Shown: in pieces, positions 31,273-41,110 of the stretch
Layout: the number at the start of each line of letters is the position of its first letter
How positions within the stretch are numbered: position 1 is the stretch's first letter
DNA from: Oegoconia quadripuncta
Taxonomy: Eukaryota > Arthropoda > Insecta > Lepidoptera > Autostichidae
Assembly (NCBI GenBank): GCA_949316235.1
Contig: OX438749.1
Location: forward strand, 16,880,414 to 16,944,413
DNA: 64,000 nucleotides
Direction of reading: 5' to 3'
Program-made: the position numbers and the translations under genes
The notes under the pieces: model-generated
The model's input: only the letters and a program-made list of their open reading frames with translations
Databases searched by the model: none
Told to the model about the DNA's origin: nothing

Positions 31273-32365
31273 CAAACGTAAAGTTGTCAAAAAGCTTCCA
31301 CTGTTTGTATGTGTGCATGGAGATAACTGAAATCTCAGTTCATTAACTCCAATAATTCAATCGAATTATTCTTGATTGTTGGTGTTAATGAACGAATAGC
31401 TATCATCTCTCTAATAGCTCAAATGGAAACCGATAAAATAAAACAGCTCACACATATCGTTTGCCACAATAGCTGCAACATTGCAATTAGTATTGCCCAG
31501 TGTTCTGTCGGTGCTATTACGTAACACACACGAGTATGAGCACGTATATCCATTAACTATAAGTACACTTGCAATCCGAGTAGTTAACAAATGAACAGAA
31601 CATAATAATTGTACTAGTGTATCTGAGATATTTTTTAAACCAAACCATTTTAAACTATTTATTTCCACACATCGAAAAAAAAAACAAAAACCACAACAAC
31701 ATACAAGAAATCAAAAGCCCGTATCCCACAAACCGCTCTCGAGACTGAGATGGCCACAAGCTGACGCTTGAGAATCTGTTGCATATTAAAACAATATCAA
31801 AAAAACAAAAAAGATAACTATAATCTCGAGACCGAGACGCGATCCCAATCTCAAGATCGGTCCCTCAACACGGCTCTATGACTAACTGGGTACTACTATG
31901 AGTGCGTGTGTGGCGGAGAGTCTTAGTAAACACTGAGTAACATAAATTACTCAGCACTGGTTTTCAGCCTGCCCTCAACATATGTTACAATTATATCTTT
32001 GTATTGCGGGCTTGATATGCAAGTTAGCAAAACTGAGGGCGAAGGAGATAGAGGCCACAGTCCACTATGGGCACAGTATGGATTGGTGGAATTGTGACAG
32101 TTTAATGTTTTTAGGAACTTGTGTGGAAACTTTTAAGACAACCAAATTGAAAAGAAATTAAAAACAACCGCGATTGACCATTTGACGTGCCCGCTTTTAT
32201 TTAGTAAATTAGCTTACATATTCACAAATTTATGTCAACAATACGAATGTCATTTTCTGTAGATATCTTATCTACGCAACTACTGATTTTCTTTTTGACA
32301 TTTAGAGGTGGTCCCATAACACAAGTTATACTGTTCTATATGGTCGCACTTACCTGGCAAAGTAT
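31273..32365. other. Unassigned intergenic sequence
   Basis: No coding region. The stretch at 31720-31880 contains several 'ctcgagac'/'ctcaaga' words but no ordered repeat. 'actggttttcagcctgccct' near 31957 is LINE family M-like. Confidence 0.4.
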
Positions 32366-32366
32366 T

Positions 32367-32622
32367 TCATTTTTTTTATTCGTGCATGTAAACGCTTGAC
32401 GTACATCACACCTGATATGAAGGGAAGGTGAGGCAGGAATGTGGATGGGGGACTAGTATCGTATATTAAATATCACAACATCATCGTTGCTGCTTTTAAA
32501 AAAATTTTACGACCAACTAAACCTTGTAGGTAATAGTAATAAACTATACCTCCCTGGGAGTCCAACTCACAACCTCTGTTTTATAAACCTTATGCTATTT
32601 ACAGTGAGCTATAAAGGCGGCG
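32367..32622 (-). mobile_element. Old, diverged SINE-A-like copy
   Basis: The same order as SINE-A in reverse, heavily mutated: tail 'tcacacctgatatgaaggga' then 'aggtgaggcaggaa', middle 'atcgttgctgctttt', box B region 'gggagtccaactcacaacct' and head 'acagtgagctataaaggcgg'. It is either an ancient copy or a sister family. Confidence 0.7.
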
Positions 32623-33177
32623 AAGTTTTGCGTATGCACCTACATGGTGTATACCAACATAAAACAATGCACGAATTGCTGGGATGATACTGCAACTCGG
32701 AAACAAGAGTAATGTTTTGTTAACTGAGATTCATAGGTGTACCATGGTAATTGTATAAAATTTGCTGTTCCTAAACAAAGATATACAGCTTCATTCAACC
32801 GATTACCATATTTATAGTATGTATATCATATCAGACAGATTGCGTAATAAAAACTTCAATATGAAAAAAAAATGTCGTGTAGATAGTCGTGTATTGAAGG
32901 ATTGACAACTCAATTACATACATTTCAATTCGCGACCTCAGGAACATTAAGTATATATTATATTTATTGATAGGTATTGTATTTATTTATATAGGTATTA
33001 TATATATTATTATTGTATTTATTTCCTTTATAACAACAACATATAAGTATTATGGTGTCGACTTGTTTGTTATTTTCTTTTTTTTATCAGTTGTATGTTA
33101 GTTTATAACTTCTGTTTTTGTCTCCTTGCTGAGATTTGCTTGCTTGCGTATTAATTATTCAATTTTTTCAATAATTT
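32623..33177. other. Unassigned AT-rich sequence
   Basis: Contains 'atttatataggtatt' repeats around 32975-33005. No coding region. Confidence 0.45.
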
Positions 33178-33198
33178 TCTAGGTAAAGACCCAATATA
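33178..33198 (-). repeat. Solo mariner terminal repeat
   Basis: 'ctaggtaaagacccaatata' equals the terminal word of the broken mariner (26874-26899). The opposite end is not visible nearby. Confidence 0.6.
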
Positions 33199-33204
33199 TA
33201 TTAT

Positions 33205-33278
33205 GACCTCATCTTCACTTAACATCAGGTGTGATTGAGGTCAAGTACCAACCCGTTATGCATAAAAAAAAAATAAAA
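33205..33278 (+). mobile_element. SINE-A tail fragment
   Basis: Only 'cctcatcttcacttaacatc' to 'aacccgttatgcataaaaaa'. Extreme 5' truncation, directly after the mariner end. Confidence 0.85.
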
Positions 33279-33354
33279 ATAAAAAATAATCTAAGGCGTA
33301 TTGCGAAACTTGCGTTATTCACTGTCACTTACCTACTATCTTACGTAAGATAGA

Positions 33355-33615
33355 CGACCTGTTTGGTGTAGTGGTTAAAAATTCTGACTGCTATACAAAA
33401 AGGTCGCGAGTTCGAATTCCAATAGGGGCATATGTTTGTATGATAAATACAGACATGTGTTCCCGAGTAATGGATGTTTTCAATTTATTTATTTACAAAA
33501 AAAAATGTATTTGTGTAGTTTATCAACCATCTGGTATCCATAATACAAGCCTTTGCTTAGTGTGGAACTAGATGGCGCTGTGTGTATGTGTAAAGATATT
33601 TATTTATATTTATAG
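33355..33615 (+). mobile_element. SINE-C copy
   Basis: The head 'gacctgtttggtgtagtggt' to 'gcgagttcgaattccaatag' (box B partly mutated). The body has 'ttcccgagtaatggatgttt' and 'aactagatggcgctgtgtgt', and the tail is (TTTA)n. Confidence 0.9.
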
Positions 33616-34234
33616 ATTGGTCCATTTTAATTTTAGGAAAGTGTTTTCTTATTGGTCAGCATTGACACAAACATTGATGTGAAATGGTCGAATTGCAGGT
33701 TGTATTCCGATGAAAACATTAAACTATCTACTGAAAATTTTAAATCCAATATAAAAAAGATCCGCAAATGTTTTTTCTCAATTATAACTTCTATCCGCTG
33801 AAAGTTCAGAGCAAAAACAAGGTATTAAAAATTCCTTGTCTACGAAGAAGGCGTATTTCCACTCCGGTCATTGTCTGCACTTTCCTTCGCTTTGACATTA
33901 AATCGCCGTAACTCCTGCAGACTTTAGTCTCCTCGTTTTTCAAACTCGGCTAGCACCCTGTATGCTTAGCAAGGTGTATTTTTAAAAGCTAACACCGCTG
34001 CACTGGAGGCTCACTTAAGACAACTTAAGGCGAAATGGACTACGTAAATGGAAACGGAAACATTTCTATTGGGTAAGTGTTAAAACGGGACACATTGTAG
34101 AAAATTATTAACATAACGAGAACTTTAAAGTCGCAAACAGAGTACGATAGCACCGAAAATTAATACCTCCGAGAAGAAGTTTGCTGGTACATCACTTTTA
34201 CGCCCCGATGAAAATGTTATGTCTGTAATACACC
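33616..34234. other. Unassigned intergenic sequence
   Basis: Nothing recognised. Confidence 0.5.
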
Positions 34235-34239
34235 AGAGA

Positions 34240-34430
34240 AGGTTAGAGAAGAAGAACTTGTAGTTACCACTAGTAGTATCTAGATACTGAGAAATTGAAG
34301 GAGAAGGATAATATACGCAATGAATGTGGATAGGAGGCGAGATAAACTAAAGAAAGCGGGAAATGGAAGAAGATAACATATCATGTCGACCCTATAAAAT
34401 GGGATAAAGACAGGAATACAATGAGTTTAT
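34240..34430 (+). pseudogene. LINE ORF2 C-terminal fragment
   Basis: The plus strand reads 'WKKITYHVDPIKWDKDRN' near 34363-34416, preceded by 'DRRRDKLKKAGN'. The pattern (W..., DP.KWDKDR) occurs near the C-terminus of insect LINE polyproteins. It is interrupted upstream. Confidence 0.5.
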
Positions 34431-34439
34431 ATTTTAACA

Positions 34440-34675
34440 CGAGTTGATCGGTAATTGGATGTAATAAAGGGGCCATACTCAAGAGTTCATAATGCGAACG
34501 GCCAAGGCCTTCCTTCCGGCGTCAGTCTTTCCTGAATCCTACAACCTTGGGATCTTCAAGAGCAGAGTGAATAGGCATCTACTGAGATCGCGTGCTTCAT
34601 CTTGGGCTACATCGTCACTTCCCATCAGGTGAGATTGTGGTCAAATGAGTATCCATAAATAAAAAATAAAAAAAT
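34440..34675 (+). mobile_element. LINE 3' end sharing its tail with SINE-A
   Basis: The frame reads 'NLGIFKSRVNRHLLRS' (34545-34595), the kind of FKxRVNxHL motif found at LINE ORF2 ends. The 3' UTR is 'catcgtcacttcccatcagg', 'tgagattgtggtcaa', then 'tccataaataaaaaat'. This lines up with the SINE-A tail 'catcttcacttaacatcagg', 'tgtgattgaggtcaa', '...cataaaaaaa'. It is the candidate partner lineage whose machinery moved SINE-A. Confidence 0.65.
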
Positions 34676-34954
34676 ACTCAAGAGTTTAGATTGAAGAGAT
34701 GTGACATACTTCGGTGAGGCGTGAAAAGTGAGTGAGTTTGTGAAAGACTCGTAACTCGATTCTCTGTTACAAATAACGAATATCAAAATGATTTTAACGT
34801 TATGTCAGAATAATAAGGTTATGTCCATAGAAATTTTATATTATAATGAGAATCAAATGAATACGATAACATCGATCTTTTGAGAGAGGAGCGAATATGT
34901 TGCTGGTTTAGAATTATGAAAAAATCAAAATTATTTATAATGTGGCTAAATGGT
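34676..34954. other. Unassigned spacer
   Basis: Nothing recognised. Confidence 0.5.
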
Positions 34955-35405
34955 ATATAGCTTTCTAGTCCTTATCATCATCCCAGCCACATAGGCCTCC
35001 CCCATAACATTCGACCGGTTGGAAGCAGCCTCCATCCAGCGATTTCCTGCGACCTTTATCAGGTCGTCTGTCCACCTTATGAGTAGACGTTTTGCGCTGC
35101 GTTTGCCGGTGCGTGCTCTGGAGAACCTTAATGCCCCATCGGCCATCAATTCGTCGAGCTATATGTGCCCTGCCCACTGCCACTTCAACTTGCTAATCTG
35201 CTGGGCTACGTCAGTGAGCTTTGTTCGCCTGCGGAATTCTTCATTCCTGATTCGATCACGTATTGAAACGCCGAGCATCGGCCATCTCCGTAGCTCGTTG
35301 CGTGACCTTTGAGCTTTACCCATAGCTTGGCCCATAGTGCGAGACAACGTGATGACTTATGACACTGATAGGTTTCTGTACTACTACGTAGCCACAGACA
35401 TGACA
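34955..35405 (-). pseudogene. RTE-type LINE ORF2 C-terminal fragment
   Basis: The minus strand gives 'MLGVSIRDRIRNEEFRRRT', 'KLTDVAQQISKLKWQWAGHI' and, in neighbouring frames, 'TRWTDDLIKVAGNRWMEAAS'-type sequence. This is the diagnostic end of RTE-clade reverse transcriptase proteins. At least one frameshift separates the parts. No endonuclease or RT core is present. Confidence 0.8.
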
Positions 35406-35809
35406 TTCAGACATGTAGAAATAATTGAAATTAAACGTAGTTTTCAAGCAAACACAAATTTAAATAAATCCAATCATTAAATATGAAACTTATTTCCTAC
35501 TTTACTGTGATATGCTAATGAAAGCCCTGCACTTAGGGAGAAGGAAATGTCTGGAAACCAGCGCTGCTCGAGATCATGTTCTAAGTAAGCAAATGCTGAG
35601 TCACTTCCTTTTGCCTAGTAACAATACCTAACTATACTAACCTAATTCTACACAAAGTTTTAATCTATAACTAAACAAACTGATATAACGTACCATCTAT
35701 ATACCTAAATAACAGTGGCAGAGCATTTGTATTTACATATTGCAATATGTGAAGCCATTTTAAGACATTTTTAACACGCGTTTATTAGCTTCACTTGTAA
35801 CAATGTATT
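35406..35809. other. LINE family M-like and unassigned sequence
   Basis: 35545-35640 carries 'gaaaccagcgctgctcgaga' and 'aagcaaatgctgagtcactt', similar to 41870-41960 in reverse. The rest is unassigned. Confidence 0.4.
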
Positions 35810-36095
35810 CAAATCTTAAAAGTTAACCTAAACTTCTAATTGTCGTATCGAAATGAAACTTTGTATGTTTATGTAATTCTGATGACAATACTATAATTTG
35901 GCATCTTGGAGCTGATCTGATGATGTAGCTAGGAAGTGGATGGTGAAACTCTTCAGTGGCTACTAGTAAACCCCTCGAGCTTGGGCTCATATGTTTCATT
36001 TTGACGAGTCCAATATATTACACTTGGTGTCGATGATCTGATGATGGAGATGGAGATGGATGGTGGAAATGTAGCGTGTTCTTTTATAAATTATT
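35810..36095 (+). repeat. Repeat family I copy
   Basis: 'ttggcatcttggagctgatc', 'agtggatggtgaaactcttc', 'catatgtttcattttgacga' and 'gatgatggagatggagatgg'. Reverse complement of 11165-11470. Confidence 0.6.
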
Positions 36096-36439
36096 TACAT
36101 TTTTAGCTTAACTTTTAAAGGACTGACGATATAGGTATAACGTTCCATTATAGACGGCGACTAACTACGCGCGCTACAATAATTATGGAAATCAGCGATG
36201 TGTTATCCCATTTCCATCCAAATATGTATGTCTGATTGCTGCGTTATTAAATTGCTTGTGTGTAAAGGCCCTAACACAAAGTTCACAGACTGCGCTGAGG
36301 ATTTACAATTTAAAACTAGTCAAAGGCTTTAATTAATGTTGTTCGGTTTGTTTTAAAAAGATTAAATTAAAGAGTTCTTATTGTACGCTCAGCAGTAATC
36401 TAAAGGTTGACTTAGTATTTAAACTTTGCCAACAAGTAA
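36096..36439. other. Unassigned intergenic sequence
   Basis: Nothing recognised. Confidence 0.5.
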
Positions 36440-36444
36440 ATAAA

Positions 36445-36535
36445 ATTTAAGTCCTTGGAGGGGTGACCACTAGTGTACGTTAAATTGGCAGTCTCGATTG
36501 TTGTCAATTGAATGTAGGCTTAAGCCAAGTTACTT
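36445..36535 (+). mobile_element. 5S-derived SINE fragment
   Basis: 'taagtccttggaggggtgac' (5S control-region word), then 'gttaaattggcagtctcga' and 'ttgtcaattgaatgtaggct'. Similar to 39790-39930. Confidence 0.6.
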
Positions 36536-36547
36536 TACACGTTACTT

Positions 36548-36677
36548 GACCTCAATCACACCTGATAGATGAGGTCGAAAGTGGAAGCGTACTGACCCGT
36601 AAACCCCAACACATTTTGGGGGACTGGTTATCTTATCTCTGACAACAGGAACACAACAATGCTATTAACATTGCTGT
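36548..36677 (-). mobile_element. SINE-A, truncated at a hairpin
   Basis: From 'gttacttgacctcaatcaca' to 'tgctattaacattgctg', with a 9-bp gap in the tail ('cctgatagatgagg'). The SINE match stops exactly where the long hairpin at 36671-36813 begins. Confidence 0.88.
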
Positions 36678-36813
36678 TTCTGTCAACAATTCTGTCAATA
36701 GCATTATCGATAATGAGTTCGATGTTAATTTTGGTAGTCAAACTGTCGATACTACCAAAATTAACATCGAACTCATTATCGATAATGCTATTGACAGAAT
36801 TGATGAACAGCAA
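36671..36813. repeat. Perfect 52-bp-arm hairpin
   Basis: Arms 36687-36738 and 36751-36802 are perfectly complementary over 52 bp around a 12-base loop 'caaactgtcgat'. The stem extends imperfectly to TTGCTGTT/AACAGCAA at 36671-36678 and 36806-36813. The arm starts 'caattctgtcaatagcatta' and also contains the 8-bp palindrome 'ttatcgataa'. The reverse-strand ORF across it is an artefact of the inverted repeat. Confidence 0.95.
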
Positions 36814-36863
36814 ATATCGTCGATAGTGTCGATTCTATTGTATCTTACACCAACATTAACAAC

Positions 36864-37190
36864 CTCCGTGGCTCAATGTAAACAACATTGGGTTTACGAT
36901 TCGGAGGTCGCGGGTTCGATCCCCAGCGGTTACATATTTAGTACTCGGTTTGGTTGGTGGTAGGTCATTTTAACTGTCCGCCTGGCTAGCTACCACCATC
37001 TTATCTAAATCTGCCGCCAAGCAGCAATGTTAATAGCATTGTTGTGTTCCGGTTGTCAGAGATAAGATAGCCAGTTCCCCAAATAAGATGGGGTTCCCGG
37101 GTCAGTATACGCTTCCACCTTCGGCCTCATCTTTACTTAACATCAGGTGTAATTGAGGTCAAGTGATACCCCGTTGTGCATAAAAAAAAA
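36864..37190 (+). mobile_element. SINE-A, near full length
   Basis: Head 'cctccgtggctcaatgtaaa' with box B 'gggttcgatccccagcgg', complete body and tail ending 'gttgtgcataaaaaaaaa'. It lies head-to-head with the truncated copy at 36548-36677, across the hairpin. Confidence 0.92.
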
Positions 37191-38145
37191 CCTAAGTAAT
37201 ACAACAAACAAATATCCATCCGCCTTGCACATAAACATTTATAAATTAAATCAAACTGCCTTTCGAAATTAGCGACTAACAAGTCTTTTGAGTCTGTAAG
37301 TCTTGGGATCTTTTGAGTCTAAACTCATAAAGGCCGGGTCTTGTGCGACGTGTTTTTATGGTTTTCTAACACTACAAACAAATATGGGAGTGGCCTAACT
37401 GTTTTGTTATCAAAAACAAGCGAACATGTTTTCCGAAGTGAACAGAAAACTTCCCCGCATTCACCTGCGGGAGGGGGGTATTTATCATTTCATCGTTTAT
37501 ATTCTTCCAAGTCGGCCACCGCACCTTGTGGATAGGTGGTAGGGCCTCTTTTATCACTAAAGAGTTGGAACTCAAAATAGTTTGACTCGAGTTTCTTTTA
37601 CACTATTCAGTCATGAATCCATTTCCCCTTGACTCTACACAAACAGGAACTACGGAATTCCTTTTCAAATCCTTGTTTCTAAAAGAACTTTTAAATCTAA
37701 CTCATTTTATTTAGTGTAGCATAAATAGAGCTGAGTGAATACAAACACTTTCAGTTACTTTAGTCACGAGCTCCTCCAGTTTATGAAGTTCGAACGGTAT
37801 TCACCAGTTTATCTTAGTAATTTATTACTGCCCTTCTTTGCTGAAACTTGGAGTTTATCAATTAATTTTATATTCTAATGGTTTATCCGTTGAAATATTA
37901 ACTAACTTAGCCGTGAAACGTGAGTCTCCGGTGATGAATGTTTACATCTACCATATATGTATAAGTAATATGAAAATTTACGTCCTTAAATTCACTTTGA
38001 GTTTGTGGTGAGTGATCCGCCTAAATGCCCAACGAAGTCTTTTTAACCGACACCAAAAAGGTGCCATGTAAAAAAAGGATGCAGACGAACTTTATGGTGG
38101 TACAATTATTAGAATATTTATACCGGAATATAAAGCGTGTGTATA
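37191..38145. other. Unassigned intergenic sequence
   Basis: Short ORFs at 37341-37535 and 38025-38291 show no domain. The second runs into the MITE-E left end. No repeat assigned to 37191-38145. Confidence 0.45.
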
Positions 38146-38190
38146 CCGGTGAGTTTTTTCACCGTAAGGAAAAAATTAGGGCATTACTTT
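38146..38190 (+). mobile_element. MITE-E left end
   Basis: 'ccggtgagttttttcaccgt' and 'aaggaaaaaattagggcatt' match the MITE-E terminus with TA before it. The matching interior and right end are about 510 bp further on (38701-38823), so the copy was either interrupted by other DNA or these are two partial copies. Confidence 0.7.
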
Positions 38191-38700
38191 GGACGCCAAA
38201 TTACAAGGGGGTCCTCATATCCATAAATTGGCGAAGAAGCTCAGCTCTGCTGCGTATGCAGTCAAAAAAAATTGACAAATATCGGACGTAAATAGATCAG
38301 TATATTTTAGTTATTTCCGTAGCCTGATGTCTTACGATATCTTGCTCGGGGAAATGCCGCGGATATAAATACAATCTTTGTTTTACAAAAGCGAGCCGTT
38401 CACGCAATTTATCGATTGAGATCTGCAGTGTCACTTAGAGATAGATTTAAGAGTATAATATTCTAACGTTTTCGTCACAGTACATTTTTCAAATATGTAA
38501 AAAAATATAGCATCATTTAGGAAAAATAGTGATAAACATAATGTCAATACAATCTTGCAGGGCACATGAGTCGTCGCCGAAAAGTCAGTGATTAATTCAA
38601 AGGGTTATTGTATACGCTTTTTCAATAAGGTTCCTATTGATATATACAAAATCTTCCTTTCAATAAATTTAAAGATACTATAAAACAGATACTTATTAAT
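38191..38700. other. Unassigned DNA between MITE-E halves
   Basis: No recognised content. It may be an insertion into MITE-E. Confidence 0.4.
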
Positions 38701-38823
38701 CCCGCCAGTCGCATATCAATCTCCGGTTGGCGTATGGGCCAATGGTGGTTTTATTAGAAAAAAAAATAAAGTATCTATGCCAATAACTTCTGTTTCATTT
38801 ACCAAATATGCCCTATTTTTTTC
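38701..38823 (+). mobile_element. MITE-E right half, end missing
   Basis: 'cgccagtcgcatatcaatct', 'ctatgccaataacttctgtt' and 'aatatgccctatttttttct'. The match stops at 38823, where a separate inverted repeat begins; the last 25 bp of the TIR are absent. Confidence 0.75.
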
Positions 38824-38896
38824 TAGATCCGCAGCCACAGCTCTACATATATACAGGATATATGTAAAGCGAGGCACTCACGGCTGCGGATCTAGA
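38822..38896. repeat. 75-bp palindromic insert with TCTAGA ends
   Basis: Perfect 15-bp arms 38822-38836 (tctagatccgcagcc) and 38882-38896. Inside is a second stem, 'acatatat' / 'atatatgt' (about 38844 and 38859), flanked by 'gctct' and 'aaagc'. It sits exactly where MITE-E loses its right end. Confidence 0.9.
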
Positions 38897-38943
38897 CATA
38901 TATCGTGATTTTCATTACTAGATGTGGCATGTGTTTGTTCATA

Positions 38944-39497
38944 CCGGATGAGTTTTTTTAGCGTATGGAAAACCATAGGGCATATTAGTTAAGTGAAATA
39001 GAAAGGTTTTTTTTCTAAAACTCGCGCGCCATACGGAGATTGATATGCGACTGGAGGGATTCGTTGAGTTCCAAATATGCGAAATTTATTTGAAACTCAT
39101 AATTTCTCGAAGTTTTTTTTTATTTATTTAATTTAATTTGTTTTTTTTTATGCACAACGGGTTGGTAGTTGACCTCAATCACACCTGATGTTAAGTGAAG
39201 ATGAGGTCGAAGGTGGAAGCGTACTGACCCGGAAACCCCAACACATTTGGGGGTCTGGCTATCTTATCTCTGACAACCGGAACACAACAATGCTATCAAC
39301 ATTGCTGCTTGGCGGCAGATTTAGATAAGATGGTGGTAGCTAGCCAGGCGGACATTTAAAATGCCCTACCACCAACCGAATTTAATTATGTAATTACGTG
39401 GAATATGCTACAAAACGACCGTCATTAGACACAACGCTTTATTTTTGTTTAAGGTTTCGATAAAAAAAAATATCTATGCCAATTCCTTCTATTTCAC
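38944..39497. mobile_element. MITE-E split by a SINE-A insertion
   Basis: Left part 38944-39140 ('ccggatgagtttttttagcg' onward, with 'ggagattgatatgcgactgg'); right part 39378-39497 ('acgaccgtcattagacacaa' to 'attccttctatttcac'). The last 45 bp of the right TIR are missing. Between them lies SINE-A at 39141-39377. Confidence 0.8.
39141..39377 (-). mobile_element. SINE-A nested in MITE-E
   Basis: Tail-first T-run 'ttttttttatgcacaacggg' through 'gaggtcgaaggtggaagcgt' to 'gccctaccaccaacc'. The tRNA-like head is missing (5' truncation). The bases 'aatttaatt' flank both ends and fit a target-site duplication. Confidence 0.9.
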
Positions 39498-39784
39498 GGC
39501 CACTGTAAGCCAATTCAATGACTCCACTAGTCTGCTATTTGATTGACATAGTAACATGATAATCTCGGCTTCAACAGTTTTCATGAGTTAAGTAAATCCA
39601 ATACAAGTACAAACGACTTTAAAGCTGATTTAAAAACTTTTAAACGGTGACCTAATTGGAACAACAGCAGTCCAAATGAAACTTCAAAATTGCTTTAGTT
39701 TCGTGAAACTCTGCAAAAACTGGTAAAGATAGTTACGAAATACGATTAATAGAAAAGTATGATGATAAACAAGAAATATACAAA
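39498..39784. other. Unassigned spacer
   Basis: Nothing recognised. Confidence 0.5.
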
Positions 39785-39787
39785 CAC

Positions 39788-39930
39788 AAGCAAGATCTGG
39801 CAGAGTCAGTCCTTGGATGGGTGACCACTAGTGGCATTTTAACATAAGTGTTTCCGTGCATCAGTGGGCAACTTAAATAGTCGGTTGCAATTATTTTCAA
39901 TTGAATGCAGTAGTTTAGTAGTCCAGTAAG
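39788..39930 (+). mobile_element. 5S-derived SINE fragment
   Basis: 'cagtccttggatgggtgacc', then 'actagtggcattttaacata', 'gtgtttccgtgcatcagtgg' and 'ttattttcaattgaatgcag'. This is the best-preserved copy of the junction between the 5S control region and the SINE body. Confidence 0.7.
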
Positions 39931-40484
39931 CGAACGAACTTTACTTCCTATAATCTTAAAGTTCCAATTTTTTTATATTTGTCAATGATAGAATAAAATA
40001 TTTTCTAAGAAATCAGTAGCTGGCTTTAGATATAGTATAGGTATTTAGTAATAAAACATAGATTAGTAGATTAAAATTACTACTGTGAACTTCATTGCGT
40101 CGGAGAATATATGTATTTAGAAGTATTGTAACTAATTTCAAAAAAATCGATCTATATAACTTCTTTATATTTATGAAAAATTTCGCAGCGGGCAAATGTT
40201 ACGACTCAATGAAATATTTTTAGAACATTTAAAGTAGATATTGATTAATGTTTTAGAAAATAGTTTTAAAAGATTTTGGTGTCTTCTACAACGCTATGAA
40301 GTTCACAGTGGTAACTTTAATTTAATATGAAACCTATATATACCCAAAGCAAGCTGCATAATGTTAAGAATACATTTTATTCTATTACTAATGGGTGCTC
40401 TATCCTTCTACAAAAATCACGAACTTCAAGATTATAGGAAGTTACAACACAAAAATTATGTATTTTTACTGAGTTATAGCGCCG
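39931..40484. other. Unassigned AT-rich sequence
   Basis: Nothing recognised. Confidence 0.5.
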
Positions 40485-40720
40485 CCCAAAACACTGACTG
40501 TCAGGTGGCATTATTCCACACTGGGGTCACGTGGCCCATAAGAGGACACTGTGCCCTAACATTAGGGACGTGTAAGGCTTGCTTGATGATGATACAAGCA
40601 CACACATTGGCGCAGTTTTAAGCGTGGATTGTGGCGCATACTCTCTCCGAGTGGGACGCGGCTGTGCCCCTACAGTAGGTACGTGTAAGACTTACTTGAT
40701 GATGATACAAGCAATCACAA
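40485..40720 (+). mobile_element. 5S-derived SINE body, tandem 3' units
   Basis: 'cactgactgtcaggtggcat' and 'cactgtgccctaacattagg', then two tandem copies of 'gacgtgtaaggcttgcttga tgatgatacaagca'-type sequence (about 40563-40600 and 40680-40715), each preceded by a '...ctgtgccc' block. It matches 600-715 and 60530-60660. Confidence 0.6.
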
Positions 40721-41009
40721 CTTTAAGCGATACAACATAAACTAATAAAATTTAAAAGTTTTTATCATTAGTAAGTTACATTGGGACGCTTAAGCTTTCA
40801 TGCTCTATACCAGCTTATTTATTCTGGGTTCAGTTTTAGTCAGAGCGGCAAGGCAATTTCACTGCTTAATTTTTATTGAAAACAGAACTGAAAACCCGTT
40901 CACATAAGTTACCATAGCTGACTGAATCAACGAATATGACATAAAATCTAGGCCATATTTTTCTAGCGAAAATGTAAACGCATTCCGCCCCCCCTCAGCT
41001 TATATCTAC
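40721..41009. other. Unassigned spacer
   Basis: Nothing recognised. Confidence 0.5.
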
Positions 41010-41110
41010 GCCTGCTTCTTCTTTTGCAGTTCAAATTTTATTGGACCCAAACTAAGCGACTCTACCAGCACTCTCTGTGGTGTTTAAGGGCGGTAGTTGG
41101 GAAGACCTGA
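41010..41110 (-). pseudogene. LINE ORF2 C-terminal scrap
   Basis: 'cttcttcttttgcagttcaa', 'attttattggacccaaacta' and 'ctctctgtggtgtttaaggg' match 27060-27165. Only the last codons and the start of the 3' UTR are present. Confidence 0.55.

Noticed and set aside
36628..36813. 61-codon minus-strand ORF
   Set aside because: Runs through the perfect hairpin and a SINE fragment; the peptide simply reflects the inverted repeat.
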